In this document: positions 23,146 through 35,040 of the stretch, piece after piece | Numbering within the stretch: the first letter of the stretch is position 1 | How the letters are laid out: every line of letters begins with the position of its first letter | Assembly (NCBI GenBank): GCA_002007465.1 | Contig: LNAC01000003.1 | Coordinates: forward strand, 10,205,515 to 10,269,514 | Direction of reading: 5' to 3' | Source: Ailurus styani | Taxonomy: Eukaryota; Chordata; Mammalia; Carnivora; Ailuridae | Length of the DNA stretch: 64,000 nt | Position numbers and translations under genes: made by a program | Notes under the pieces: model-generated | Told to the model about the DNA's origin: nothing | What the model saw: only the letters and a program-made list of their open reading frames with translations | The model's database searches: none

Positions 23146-23264
23146 ATTAATAAGTAAGTGTCAACACATATAATTGAATGCCTACAATTGAAGTATTTGT
23201 GCAGAATATTGACCTTACAAATAATTTTTAAACAAGATTCATTAATTAAAGAGATCATGTTATG

Positions 23265-23685
23265 GAAAGAACACTATTCGTTTTCTAGGGCTGCCATAGC
23301 AAAATCTCTCAGATGGGATGGCTTCCACAACAGGATTTTTGTCTCACAGCTCTGGAGGCTAGAATCCAACATCAACGTGTAGGTAGGCTTGAGTTCTCCT
23401 GAAGCCTCTCCCCTTGGCTTGCAGGCAGCACCTTGTTGCTGTGTCCTCACATGGATTTTCTTCTGTGTGCATTCATCTCTGGTGTCTCTCTGTGTGTCTA
23501 AATCTCTTCTTATAGGGACATTGGCCAGATTGAGTTAGGGCCCACCCTAATGGCTTCATTTGAATTTAATGACCTTTTAAAGGCCCTGTCTCCAACTACA
23601 GTCAGTCATATACTGAGGTCCTTGGAGTTACGGCCTCAACAAATGAATTTTGGGGGAATATAATTTAGTCCATTATGAACACTAA
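23265..23685 (+). mobile_element. MaLR-like LTR relic, sense
   Basis: 'TTTTCTAGGGCTGCCATAGC', 'TCACAGCTCTGGAGGCTAGA', 'TTGCTGTGTCCTCACATGG', 'TTAGGGCCCACCCTAATGGC', 'AAGGCCCTGTCTCCAACTAC' and a terminal 'TTTAGTCCATTATGAAC' follow the order of the MaLR/MLT1-class LTR family. This variant differs from the copy at 57654 in its middle. No coding sequence is present. Confidence 0.65.
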
Positions 23686-25039
23686 ATTTAGGGCTGTGAT
23701 CAGAGTTCTTATTTCTTGTTGTGCCTCTGTTTTTGTTAATCATTCCGATAATGACTTTGAATAAGTCATTTTTCTTTTGGCGGACATCTGTTACCCAAAC
23801 ATTGGAGCTGCTTGCTTCTCGACTTTTTCAGATTGTGTCTTCAGCCTCTCTAATTCTGTGAACCACCATATCATCTTCATACATACGTAAATTGAGTTTT
23901 TGTGCAGTTTTGTTTGTTTGGTTGGTTGATTTTTGGCCTTAAGTTAGCAAAAGATTTTGCTGAATACAACCCAAGAATTCTGAATGGAATGTTTGCCTTT
24001 GTTCAGAACTTTATTGATCCTTCGGCACACTTCGCTCTATCTAGTCCTAAAATGAGGCTAAAAATGCCTGTATTAAAGGTCTTCCAGGAGAACTAAATGA
24101 TAGGAGGTGTCTAAAGGGCTGGGCGCGGTGTCTGTGAAGTAGAAGATACTTAGCAAAATGTTCATCTTTTTCTTACTCTTCAGCCCAACCAACTTTCATG
24201 CTTACTTTTCCATTATCTTTGACTTCCCCTCTTTACCTCTGGTGTTTATCTCATATCTTCTTGGCCAGTCATCATAAAAGCCATGCAGTTTGATGTCTGT
24301 CTTCAGTAAGATTGAAATTTTTGAAAACTCAGGTATAAATGTATAGAGATATTTCCTTGCAAGTTTATAAACAAGGGAATATATTATTTAACTTGGCTTC
24401 TGACATTTAGAAACTTTAAGATTTAACAGAATCGTCCTTTGTATCCCCAAGCTCATCCCCAAGCTTGCCTAGACCACTGACTCTGACTTAGAAAAATTCT
24501 CTAGAACAGAAATACAGAGGCAAAGCCTCAGGGCCACTCTGGACCACACAAAAGTAGTCAGTTTAGCAGAATATGGGCTCAGCCTGTTCGTCTGATTCTG
24601 CTAACAGCCAACAGGGATTTTAAACAATGTTTTTATGTTAATGATTAAAGGAGATATATTCAAGACTTAATGATCCACTTAATTATTTGAAAATATTTTA
24701 TAAAAGATAATGTTACATGATGCTTGTTTATGATAAAAAATAACTATATATAATTTCATGTACTTATTGGTATAATTTGTCCTCATATTCTCCTATTGAA
24801 AATTAGCAATACTCTATTAATCCCAAAGGAGTAGAGATACTGAAATATAAGGGAAATGTATAGGTGGTATTCCCAGATACAGGAGAGGCAAGTAGGTTGA
24901 ATCTCATTGTTATAAAAGCAGTGATAAAAATATGTTACTCCTACCACATCCTGGTGAATAATATTAAGATCTGCTTGTCGTGTTTAGTTTTGTAAGCCAT
25001 CAGTAAAGACAGTTGCATTTGGTGATATGGGACAGTATT
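23686..25039. other. Unassigned AT-rich DNA
   Basis: No gene or recognised repeat in about 1.35 kb. Confidence 0.5.
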
Positions 25040-26110
25040 ATGGGCTCAGAATTCTCCCCAAATTGGAGGTCACTTATTCAAGAGGAGCTCACAGAACCAT
25101 AACGTGGGAACAGGACTTTTCCAGGAAGGTGGTTTCCAGGAGCATTGTCCCTGTGACTTGTGAATCATTAATCTGAATCCAGAAACCCAGATACAAAGAC
25201 ACATAGGAGCTGAGGAAAGCCAGGGAAGATAATACAGAGAGGACTTTGGAGGAGACTCTGAGTCAGGCTGAGCGGCTGGGCAAATTTCTGATCAGTCTTT
25301 GATCAGAGTTAGAACTGGTTTATAAAAGCAGTTGTAGGCAGCCACAGTAGCATCTATGGCCCCAGAAATGACCTCGGAGTTGGGCTGGTTCTGTGTCATT
25401 GGCAGACTGTAGAAGGAGTGACAGATGCAAGAGATTTGGGTTGTCTCCAGGCAGAATGAACTAAGATCTGTAGAAGTCTGATAGAGAGGCAGTATTGGTA
25501 TCAGCCAGGTTTGGGTGAGAGACATCAGGCAGGAGGGACAGAAGATGGCAGGGCAGTAGTGGGAGAAAGTATGTTGTGGCATCATGGGGGGTGAGCCGTG
25601 ATGGTATCTAGGGAACATGTGAGATTGCGTGAGCAGTATGGCCAAGACTTGGATGAAATCCCGTGCAACAGTGTGAGATAAATGGAGGGCTCCAGGCTGT
25701 GGCTGTTTGGTGGCTATTTCATGCACTCCAGTGCAATTTTGGACCCAGACAGGAGCTCCGTACGTGCTGTGTTCACCACAACAGCAGTAACGGCCCAGGG
25801 AAGAGCACTGAATAACTGCAAACCTGGAGGCAGTCAGCAGGTAGAAGCCTCTAGCAAGAGATAAACCTGGGGGCTTTGAAGGACTCGAGGAGCTTCAAAC
25901 TTGAGAGCTGAACTGACCTGGACTCAGAGAACAGAAGGAAAATGGAACCCTTCCAAAGATTTGGTGAATCTGCCTCTCTGCTTTGCTTTATAAAACCCTA
26001 GAATTGAAACCAGGGGAACAATATCCTTGCGGGAAACACCTGCTCATACCTCACCAAGGGATTAGGACAGAAGGGGTGGTATGTGGGTGGGAGGAGGCAT
26101 GGTGGATTTT
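25040..26110. other. Unassigned purine-rich, higher-GC block
   Basis: This kilobase stands out from its AT-rich surroundings. It is purine-rich on the plus strand and has no repeat motif that I recognise. It holds TATA-like TTTATAAAAGC (25319-25329) and TTTATAAAACC (25988-25998), and the longest non-repeat frame in the window (144 codons, minus strand, 25292-25726). That frame has no recognisable domain. An unrecognised LTR or retrogene is the likeliest explanation. A single-copy functional element cannot be excluded. Confidence 0.4.
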
Positions 26111-26130
26111 TACTTTGAATTTTATGATTT

Positions 26131-26430
26131 CGTTTATTTTATTTTGTTTTTTTTTATTTAAATTCAAGTTAGTTAACATATACTATATTATTAATTTCAG
26201 GGTAGAGTTTAGTGATTCATTAGTTGCATATAATACCCAGTACTCATTACTTCAAGTGCCCTCCTGTAAGCTCATCAACCAGTTACCCCATCCCCTCTCC
26301 CACCTCCCCTCTATCAACCCTCAGTTTGTTCCCTATAGTTTAAAGTCTATTACGATTTGCCTCTTTCTCTGTTTTTCTTCTTATTTTATTTTTCAGTACA
26401 GTTCTTTTCCCACATTCATGTATTAATTTT
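26131..26430 (-). mobile_element. L1 3' end, 5'-truncated, antisense
   Basis: From an A-tail/T-rich left end it reads 'AGTTAGTTAACATATACTAT', 'GGGTAGAGTTTAGTGATTCA', 'TTGCATATAATACCCAGTAC', 'CAACCAGTTACCCCATCCCC' and 'CAACCCTCAGTTTGTTCC'. This is the reverse complement of the carnivore L1 3' UTR, and it matches the 3' UTR of the L1 at 53.8-54.1 kb (ACAAACTGAGGGTTG and ACTGGAATTTAAATAAAAA). Its plus-strand frame at 25983-26426 is an antisense artefact. Confidence 0.85.
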
Positions 26431-28530
26431 TTTAATTTGAAAAATAGCAGTCTGCTCCTCTGTGCACACACGCTATCACTATCTTATATAACGTAGTGAA
26501 AAATAAGCTTTCGAAATGTCTGAGAAGAACCAGTGAGTGGTAGTAGAAAATCTTTTGTTCTTTTACGAACCGTACTACATATTAATATGGTTTCAATGTG
26601 CTTTTTGTATTATCTTCCAGCTTGAGACTAACCTAGGAAAGTCTAAGCTTTTATTCTGATAAAAGTCAATGCTGCCCAAATTCACAGAACACATAATTTG
26701 TGATCAAGCAGATTTATGGAGAAATTGTAATTGTGCTTTTGAGTATTTGTATAATATTATGGAGATACGCTTATTTATATAAAAAGTATAATGTAATTGA
26801 ATAGAACTGATAATTTACATCTTCTTATAGTATTAATTGGTATCGCCAGATTACCTTTTGTTTTAAAATTTGCCATTTATATTAAGGAGTGTTTGGAAGC
26901 ATGAAGAAATTGTCATGTAGATTTGATCCAGTCTTAAACTTTTCCACTATGTTCAAGGAATCCTGCCTCAATAACCTTCTGACACTCTTATCCATTTACC
27001 GAAGACCCCCCCCACCCCCCGTAAACATATTTGAATGCTTTCGTGACTATATGGGATGAATCACTGATGATTCATGAAAGAGACAGTCCTATCATTAGCC
27101 TTGATAAGATGGTAATTTAATTATCTGATAGTCCTGTTGCTCATTCCATTTTTGAACATGAATATTTAAAATATTATAAGGGAAAAATAATTCTGAAGAA
27201 AGAACTGGTCAGTATTTCAAAAGAACATGCTATTTCACGGTTCTTGTTAACTCTAGCTCCAGCATATCAAATTATGCTTTTTTCCCCCCTTTCTTAGCAT
27301 AGTAAGGAAAATAATGGAAAATATTTACCTTTGAAGGAAAATATTTAAATCAGATTTGTGTCAATTTCATCTTTAGTTATAAGTACATGTATGTGAAAGA
27401 TTCTTATATGTTAGAAACATTTAAATCACTGTTCAAAAAGTGTTTGTCAATGTGTTTTCCAGGAAATAGCATATAGTGTTTAGAATCACCCATAATAGGT
27501 ATAGTGTTGCTATCTTTAAGGAAATTCAAAATGATAAAAATTAGTTCTTCTTTAGCTTGTTATGAGCCCGAAGCACTTTTCTGTCTACTGCCATCTTTTA
27601 ACATATATTAGGCTTGCTTTTTATCCTGCATATAGAGACAGGATTAACTTATGCCCAGTTATGTTTGTTTTTATATTTCAGTTTCCGGATGTGGCTAATT
27701 CTTTGGTTTTCTTTCTTTGGACTTGTAAATGGATAGTAGTAACCAAGAGTGTCATTTACTACAATCACACCCCAAATTAGCAAGTATTACAGAATGTTAT
27801 CTGTAATACACTCTAGCAGGTCCCCCATTTTTTTCTTATCTTTATGTTGACTGTATTAGCACTTCTATTCAAAAGATTCCGAGTACCCAGATACTCCACT
27901 TGAATTCACACGGAGGCTGAAGCACTACTCATTTATCCCTCATTTATCTGATTTTTCAACCAAAGGTATTTACTTAAAGTTCTACTTTAAGTAAAACTGA
28001 TATACATAGAAAACAAATCATTAATACAGGTTTTTTTAATTAAATAGCTATTATTTACAAAATATCTACACTTTCACTTCTACTTTCCATAACAGATCTC
28101 CAAAGTATATACTATTTTATCAATTTTAAGGGAATACAAAGCTCATGGTTGTAAATCATGCAGAGATGACCAGAGAGAAAATGTATAGTGAACGCGAATA
28201 CCCAGTGCTTTTCTACAGACACTCAAACAGACTTGTGGGTTTAGAGGTAGCTTTTTGTCCACCAACACATCACTAAATTAATCAAAAATGAAAATTTCCC
28301 TGGCATATTTAAAAGCTTCTAGGAAAATCAACACACAAGAAGAATAACAGCTAACACATATATAGTGAAGGGCTAAACTAATGAACTTTGGATCGCAATA
28401 TACTGATTGGATGTTAATAAAGCTAAAGACTAAAAGAACAATACACAAATACTGTATTCTAGAAAGCAAATTTGTTTCTTCCAGGATTATAATTTAGCAA
28501 GGTCATAGCTACCTAATGTTTAGCAATTTT
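26431..28530. other. Unassigned AT-rich DNA
   Basis: About 2.1 kb without a recognised gene or repeat. A C-rich run at 27006-27020 is low complexity. Confidence 0.5.
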
Positions 28531-28534
28531 TTAA

Positions 28535-29040
28535 ATTTAATTTTTGTACATTGTATACCCAGAACTTATTTATCTTCCAGCTGGTAGTTTGTACCTCTGA
28601 CCACATTTTCTCATTTCACCCATTCCCCCCTCTGGAAACCACCAATCTGTTCTCTGTACCTATGAGGTTGTTTGTTTTCTTCTTCTTTTTTTTCTTTTAG
28701 ATTCCACATATAAATGAGATCATACAGTATTTGTTTTTCTTTTCTGACTTATTTCACATAGCGTAATGTCTTCAGGGTCCATCCATGTTGTCACAAATGG
28801 CTAGATTTCCTTCTTTTTTATGCTGAATAATATTCAATTGTGTGTGTATATATACATTTTTTTTATCTGTTCTTAACCAATGGACACTTATGTTGTTTCT
28901 ATGCCTTGGCTGTTATAAACAATGATGAAATGAACATGTGGTGCAGATATCTTTTTGAGCCACTTTTTGGATTTTTTGAATCAATACCAAGAATTAGAAT
29001 TGCCGAATCACACGGAAGTTTTATTTTTAATTTTTGAGGG
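28535..29040 (-). mobile_element. Old L1 3' region, antisense
   Basis: 'CCAATCTGTTCTCTGTACCT', 'TTTAGATTCCACATATAAAT', 'GAGATCATACAGTATTTG', 'GTCCATCCATGTTGTCACAA', 'ATGCTGAATAATATTCAATT', 'GGACACTTATGTTGTTTC' and 'GAATTAGAATTGCCGAATCA' are in the order of the inverted end of L1 ORF2 and its 3' UTR. The element is diverged, older than the L1 at 47-54 kb. Confidence 0.82.
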
Positions 29041-29329
29041 ATTTTGTAACACTTTAAACATTCTATAACTAAGACTGAACAAATAAGTGACTATATTATA
29101 TGTGATAAGAGCCAGATTTTTCATTATCAGAGGAAGATTCTACAAATAAGAAAAGGGAGAAGGCTAGATTGAACCTGTGTTGTTGTATTAGAATCAGAGC
29201 TATCACTTTGGTTTCTAATATACAAACATATAGACATACTAATAAATAAATGTTGGTGTATGTATGCATGTGTTGGTTGAGATCACTTAAAAGCAATTAT
29301 ACCCCATAGTAATGAACATACCTAGCACC

Positions 29330-29607
29330 CAGATCCTGGTTTCTAAATATTATCCTCTAATAAAAGGAACCATTGCTTCTTAGATTAGTAGTTGACTCTA
29401 GGATTGGGGCAAAAAAATACAAAATGAACCTGGAACATCTTATGGTGCTAGAAAATAAGATAGTGATCAAAAGTGAATTAGTTCACATTAAAAGGACAAA
29501 AGAGCCAATCTGAAGGAGTTCTTAACACCCAAAGCCAAGGCAAATTGAGTAGCAAAAGAAATAATGATACTACTAAATATCCATGAGTCTAGTGTAAATT
29601 AAAAGTT
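29330..29607 (+). mobile_element. Old L1M 3' UTR relic, first part
   Basis: 'AAAAGGAACCATTGCTTCTT', 'TAGGATTGGGGCAAAAAAAT' and 'AAAGGACAAAAGAGCCAATC' resemble L1M-type 3' UTR sequence, and a clearer L1M end follows at 29718-30490. The pair probably formed one element before the insertion at 29608. Confidence 0.5.
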
Positions 29608-29616
29608 GAATACATA

Positions 29617-29660
29617 GCACAGACCTGTACCGCTGAAACAAATAATACATCATATGTTAA

Positions 29661-29705
<45 letters not shown>

Positions 29706-29708
29706 ATA
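29617..29708 (+). mobile_element. Extremely truncated L1 3' end (about 92 bases)
   Basis: 'GCACAGACCTGTACCGCTGA', 'AACAAATAATACATCATATG' and 'TTAATAAAAATAAATAAATA' are the last bases of a carnivore L1 plus an AAAT-repeat tail. Short target-site duplications GAATACATA flank it at 29608-29616 and 29709-29717. It sits inside the old L1M relic. Confidence 0.8.
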
Positions 29709-29717
29709 GAATACATA

Positions 29718-30490
29718 AATGCACAATAGGCAATTCTCCCTTATACCATATTCCACTTAATAAATATAGATGAATTGAAGAAAACCCAAGGACATAATTA
29801 GACAAAAAACCACACTAATAATTGTTGCAGGCAAATTTTACATATGAATGATGAAATTATCAGGGTAAACTTTGAAAACAAAGAGAATTTTTGCATAATT
29901 TCAATGCGTCCCTCACCCCAAAATATTTATCTATTACAGAGTGAATAATAGTAGCTTGTAAGAAAACCCAACCAACATTACCTAAACCAAGTGGTTAAGA
30001 TTAACATGACTGGTAATAAGAAATGGTGGCATCATATAATCCCTGATATGATTCACCGAGGAGGACACAATATCACCTCTGGGGTATTCTTATCAAAAAT
30101 GCAAAAAGACAACATAATCATTAGAAATTATCAGATAAGTCCAAATTAAGATATTATCCTTGGAATAACTGCCCATTTCTCATCAAAAGTGCCAATGTCA
30201 CGAATGACAAGAAGGAACTGAGGAACTATATCTGGTTGGAGGAAGACTGAAGAGATGTGAGAATGCAATGCAATGTAGAATTCTAGATTTAATTCTGGAA
30301 ATAGAAAAAAGGATATTTTGGGAAAAGCATATGATCTTCTAATGAGGTCTGTCGTTTAGTTAATAGTATTATGGTAATTTTAACTTCCTGGCTTTGATAA
30401 CTGTTCTCTGGGTACACAATGTAGGGTTATATATACTCTATATAGTATTTTTGTAACTTTTCTCTATGTTTACAGTTAAAAGTTAAAGAA
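29718..30490 (+). mobile_element. Old L1M 3' UTR relic, main part
   Basis: 'GCCAATGTCACGAATGACAA', 'GAAGGAACTGAGGAACTATA', 'GACTGAAGAGATGTGAGAAT', 'CAATGCAATGTAGAATTCTA', 'TTAGTTAATAGTATTATGGT', 'TCCTGGCTTTGATAACTGTT' and 'GTAACTTTTCTCTATGTTTA' follow the 3' UTR of the old mammalian L1ME/L1MC groups and end in an AAAAGTTAAAG-type terminus. Confidence 0.75.
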
Positions 30491-30494
30491 GATA

Positions 30495-30665
30495 TTTTTA
30501 TCTTCTGACAACACTATGAGAAAGGTATTATTATTTTCCTCACTTTATAGAGGAGAAAACTGAAGAATAGTGAGATTAATAAACTTGCCCAAGATGCCCA
30601 AGTTAGAAAATTACAAGCCAGGTTTCAAGTTCAAGATCTTAAACACTATGATTTTATATGGTCTG
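30495..30665 (-). repeat. MIR SINE relic, antisense
   Basis: 'ACAACACTATGAGAAAGGTA', 'TCCTCACTTTATAGAGGAGA', 'AAACTTGCCCAAGATGCCCA' and 'TTACAAGCCAGGTTTCAAG' match the inverted MIR core in order. Confidence 0.8.
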
Positions 30666-30669
30666 AGTC

Positions 30670-31240
30670 TCAGCCCATTCAGAAATATTTATACTCGCTA
30701 TTAATTCTGCTTTGATACTTAGGATACTACATTACATACAACAAAACCCTGGAAAAAGAAATGCTATTTTACAATGTTCAATGCTAAGTGATATAAGAAA
30801 ACTTATTTTTCTTCCAGTAATTTTCAACCAAATGTCACCCATTGAACTATTAAGTGAGATCTTACAAAATAACTAAATGGGATATTTGCATTCAAAAATA
30901 AAAATGCATCCATAAGGCTTTTATGCTTCATTACTTTAAAAAATCATTAATAATAAAATACATGACAGTTACTAATGTGATAAAGTTGCTAAGATGAGAT
31001 GAAAAATTACAAATAATGTATTTTATTATATTCAAAGAAGGCTTTTGGTGGCTGTCTCTGGTTCTGAATTTGTTATAGAGAATTAGTAGTTTGGGCCTCT
31101 GTGTAAAAGAGGTCATTTTTTATCATTGAAAACTAGTTTTTTAAACTGCTAATTTTTTTGAGAAATGCAGGAAACTTAAATACTTCACTCACATATGATC
31201 TGCAATCAGAAACAACCTAAATGGGAAGAAAATACTATGG
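30670..31240. other. Unassigned AT-rich DNA
   Basis: No gene or repeat recognised. Confidence 0.5.
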
Positions 31241-31243
31241 GAG

Positions 31244-31458
31244 GGGCGTCTGGGTGGCTCAGTTGTTAAGTGTCTGCCTTTGACTTAGGTCATGATCTGG
31301 GGTCCTGGGATGGAGCGCTGTGTGTGAGCCTCACATCAGGCTCCCTGCTCAGCAGGAAGCCTGCTTCTCCCTCTCCCACTCCGCTTGCTTATGTTCCTTC
31401 TCTGGCTATCTCTCTCTCTGTCAAATAAATAAAATCCTTAAAAAAAAAAAAAAAAAAA
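31244..31458 (+). mobile_element. can-SINE (older main type), sense
   Basis: It starts GGGCGTCTGGGTGGCTCAGT and ends in CAAATAAATAAAATCCTTAA with a 20-base A-run. Approximate target-site duplications (AGAAAATACTATG before, AGAACATACTATG after) differ at one position. A 'TGTGTGTGAGCC' insertion in the middle is private to this copy. Confidence 0.94.
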
Positions 31459-31470
31459 AGAACATACTAT

Positions 31471-33095
31471 GCGATTGTTTTCTTCTTTTCAATAATGTTT
31501 GTAATTAGAAGTGAAGCTGGCACTGTATAGCAATTCAGCCAAAAGCAGGATAACTCTATTAAATTACAAACTGGATAACTGTGAATCACATGAAAGGACA
31601 TTATGATAGTTAACAAAAGGAGATTGGATTTAAGTTAAATGAGAGAAGAATATTGCCTAGTTTAAAAATATTTAAAATAAAATGAAGAAAATAATTTTCT
31701 TCTATGATGATATGATGTCCAAACAACTAAAATTTGTCTTGATCTGGAAGCATATATTTACTAAATGTATAATCTGTGAAATTTACAAACCTAAGACTGT
31801 TGAAAATATTGAAGTAAAAAAAAACTGTCTTATTTAATATATATGGAAGTCAAACCAGGAAGAAGGAGGGTGTGCAAAAATATTCTTGTATTATTATTTT
31901 GATTTGTTATAGCTTGATGCATAATTTGTTGCTACCACTACTTTGTGCTCTTAAAGCACAGTGTAGGAAAATGCTATCTGAATACAGCTAAGGATTCCTG
32001 AAAAATGCTTGTAACGAAAGCTTTTCCATGTAATGGTTAAAAAAAAAAGTAAATAGAATTTATGTCTGTCCTGGGTCCAATTAAACTTCCATTCAAACTT
32101 GTCCTGACCAGAAAATAAATTGCCTATGGATTCTGAATAAGGGCTTTTACACACTTGGAGGGAAAAAAAAAAAGTACATCTTTAGAGAACTATGATTTAT
32201 GAAAGTATTGATTTCTTTGTTAAATAATGAATTAGATGTCCTACCACAATATTATTTATCAAACTTTTTTGTCATATAATTAAATTGTCACATAATGGAT
32301 TGTACCCATATAGATTCATTAAATATTAAAAACTACATGTGACACTACTCACCTTATCTTTGGCTAACAACACGTTTCCTATGTTCTTTTCCATTAAGGT
32401 CAATAATGGCAGCCACATCCAACTTAAAGGTTGGAGCCCATTCTTAACCAAGGCTGCAGAGACCCTGAGCATATTCTCTTAGCTTACATTGGGAAACCCA
32501 GCTGTATCTGATTGAAGCTATCCAGACATTGAAAGCAAGTGGCATAAAAGTTTTTCAATTCAACACAACCTGATGCATGAGGATAAGGGGGGAAAATGCC
32601 TATAAACAAAATACCTTAGACATATTAACATCAGATTTTTATTTGGCCAGCCACACCTATCATGATCACCCTTGATTTTTCTTTGAAACCTCCTACTGCA
32701 GCCCTGTCTTGCCCTGGGCCCTCCGTTTTTTTCTGTGTGTCTGACTCTTCATATATTACAACAGCCGTCCCCCCACAAAGTGTCACCTGCTGCATAAATG
32801 TATTTCTCCCTTCCCCTGATCACTCACCCCTATTCCCACTTGAACTGACCTTCCTCTAGGACTAACCTGAAGTCTTCCCCATAATTAATGCTTTTGATAG
32901 CCACATAATCCATCTCCCCCCCTTCCCAGCCCACACATGTAGTAGATTCTTGTTTCTCCCACTTTCTTCTAAAGAGCTGACATTGCTTTGGAACTGAATT
33001 CCTGTATCTTACATCATGTTAGCTACATCCACAGTTATATTGGGGAGTTTTGCATGGACTGGGAAATGCTAGATAGTTAATATTAAAAGTGTACA
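31471..33095. other. Unassigned DNA
   Basis: No gene. A pyrimidine-rich part at 32660-32960 could be a decayed L2 but does not show enough ordered motifs to call. Confidence 0.45.
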
Positions 33096-33099
33096 AGGA

Positions 33100-33330
33100 T
33101 TGTGTGCTTACTGTATATCAGATACTATGCTACACATTTTACATTATCTTCATCAATCATCATAACAACCCTATGAAATGAGTACTTAGTATTTTCTTGT
33201 TTAATTTTTCAGGAAATTGCAGATTAAACGATTCAATAATATCACAAAGTCACAATTCCAGGAAATAGCAACAGCAATTCAAAAATCAAATGTCTGACTT
33301 CAGAATCTCTGTTTCTAGTCTCTATACACC
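33100..33330 (-). repeat. MIR SINE relic, antisense
   Basis: 'TACTGTATATCAGATACTAT', 'CATCATAACAACCCTATGAA' and 'GTCTGACTTCAGAATCTCTG' match the inverted MIR pattern. The central part has diverged. Confidence 0.65.
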
Positions 33331-33845
33331 ACTGCTTCTCAGTAAATAGATGAAAATAAAAACTGAAGACCACAGGCAATTCTTATTCTGAAACCTTGGT
33401 AATGGGTTGGTAATTCATTTCAAAATTTAATAGTTCTATGATTATGAATGATCTCTGCTGCTATTTTTAAGCCTAAAATCTGCCTCTTTCATTAAGGAAT
33501 GTGAGGATTTTCAAAAAGCTCATATTTCTCATAGTACTTTCCTTTCGAATCATAGTCTTTTTATTATAGGTGAGTTGGAACAGAAATAAGGGCATTATCT
33601 TCTGAAGGCCATGGAATACATGAAACTTGATGTCTTGGGCCCAGCTGAGCTTGCAGCCCTCTCCAAAGAGCCCTTTCTTCTGTAACTCAAAGGATGTCTG
33701 CAATAAAAAAATTTAAAAAAAGGCACTCTGGGGAATTAAACATGAGTGAGACAGCCCTTACCTTTACAACACTTTTCAGTCAACATAAAAATGAAGATAA
33801 GTACTATAAAGAAAGTAATATAACAACTCTTGGGTGGGGGAAGAG
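33331..33845. other. Unassigned DNA
   Basis: No gene or repeat recognised before a short GA-rich run. Confidence 0.45.
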
Positions 33846-33873
33846 AGAAAGAAAGAGAGAGAGAGAGAGAGAG
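33841..33873. repeat. (GA)n-rich simple repeat
   Basis: AGAGAAAGAAAG followed by a pure GA run. Confidence 0.9.
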
Positions 33874-33879
33874 CTTGGT

Positions 33880-34074
33880 CTGTTATCTGGGGATTTCAGA
33901 AGAGGCTTCATGGAAGAAGTGCCTTTAGAGAGAGATGAATGTTGAAGAATGAGACCAATTAAAGACATTCAACAAATTTCTGGTCTAAATGAATAAGTAA
34001 AAGAATGAAGGAACTTGCCTTTGTCGATAGAAGAGATAAGAACTTAGAGATATTTATGGAAATAGAAAATGGTA
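33880..34074 (-). repeat. L2 LINE relic, antisense, first part
   Basis: 'TCAGAAGAGGCTTCATGGAA' and 'TTAGAGAGAGATGAATGTTG' correspond to the inverted L2 pattern seen at 15.4 and 58.9 kb (GGCCTCCCTGATGAAG / GAGCTGAGACTTGAAG). It is split by the SINE at 34075. Confidence 0.45.
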
Positions 34075-34282
34075 GGGCACCTGGGTGGCTCAGTGGGTTA
34101 AAGCCTCTGCCTTCAGCTCAGGTCATGGTCTCAGGGTCCTGGGATCGAGGCCCGCACCGGGCTCCCTGCTCAGCGGGAAGCCTGCTTCCTCCTCTCTCTC
34201 TGCCTGCCTCTCTGCCTACTTGTGATCTGATCTCTCTCTCTGTGTGTCATATAAATAAATAAAATCTTTAAAAAAAAAAAGA
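34075..34282 (+). mobile_element. can-SINE (young, mustelid-type), sense
   Basis: It starts GGGCACCTGGGTGGCTCAGT, carries GGGTTAAAGCCTCTGCC and ends ATAAATAAATAAAATCTTTA with an A-run. Approximate target-site duplications GAAATAGAAAATGG and GAAAAGAAAATGG flank it. Confidence 0.95.
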
Positions 34283-34289
34283 AAAGAAA

Positions 34290-35040
34290 ATGGCTTTGGA
34301 CTTCATTCAGTAATCACCACAGTACTGGTTTTTATTAATTCCTGCATTTATTTACAAAATCAGGTGCTATGTACCCAGAAATGCAAATGGGTTTAGAGAG
34401 GAAAAGAGCAGAAAAAGATACCTTGCCCTGACTGCATTTAAAATCATTTTTTTAATGGTACTCGTGCTTGGCAGTTGGAAAAGGAAGCTGGGTCTGGGTC
34501 ATGAAGGGCCTAAAATGTTGGACTTGATTCTAATGGAAATTGGGATCTTGCTAATACTTTAAGGAGGAGAGTGAAACAATCAGTTTAGAGTCAGATTTTA
34601 TAGATTTGGAAATCAGGTTAGAAAGTGGCATAAGACGGGAAGTTTTCATGGATAGGAAGGTGCCCTTGCAGGGCTGGAAAAGCCTGAGTTGCTGAGCCAG
34701 AAAGGAAAATACTATGTAAACAAGATTTTTTGTGTGTGGAATAGTGACTGGAAAGAAAGCCAATACTGATGAGGAGAGAAGGCGCTGAAAAGAAGGTTAC
34801 TGAGGGTTTGCTTATAGAAATTTCTGGTTTTCTGAGCTTATGGTCCACTGGTTCATATAGCTTCCGGTTGAAGCCTCTAGAGTCACACAGCCAGGGTAGG
34901 CCTAGAAGGTGGGGAGGGGGAGTGTAGAGTACTCTCCAGACTGACAAGGCACTTTGAGATGGAAAAAATGAAGCAGGTGACGACTCCATGTACTCAGGGT
35001 AACTTACTGATGGGGAAGATCAGGTGGACAATGGTCCAGG
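34290..35040 (-). repeat. L2 LINE relic, antisense, second part
   Basis: 'GGTCATGAAGGGCCTAAAAT', 'GTTGGACTTGATTCTAATGG' and 'TTAAGGAGGAGAGTGAAACA' follow the same inverted L2 order as at 15.7 kb. The right part (34700-35040) is too decayed to be sure, so the right edge is uncertain. Confidence 0.42.

Noticed and set aside
25292..25726. 144-codon minus-strand open frame
   Set aside because: The translation has no recognisable domain, no conserved motif and no splice context. It lies in a block that may be an unnamed repeat. I keep the block as a finding but do not call a gene.
25983..26426. 147-codon plus-strand open frame
   Set aside because: Most of it is the reverse strand of an L1 3' UTR (YNTQYSLLQVPS and following), so it is an artefact.
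29660..29710. AAAT array considered as an independent microsatellite
   Set aside because: It is the tail of the truncated L1 insertion at 29617-29708.
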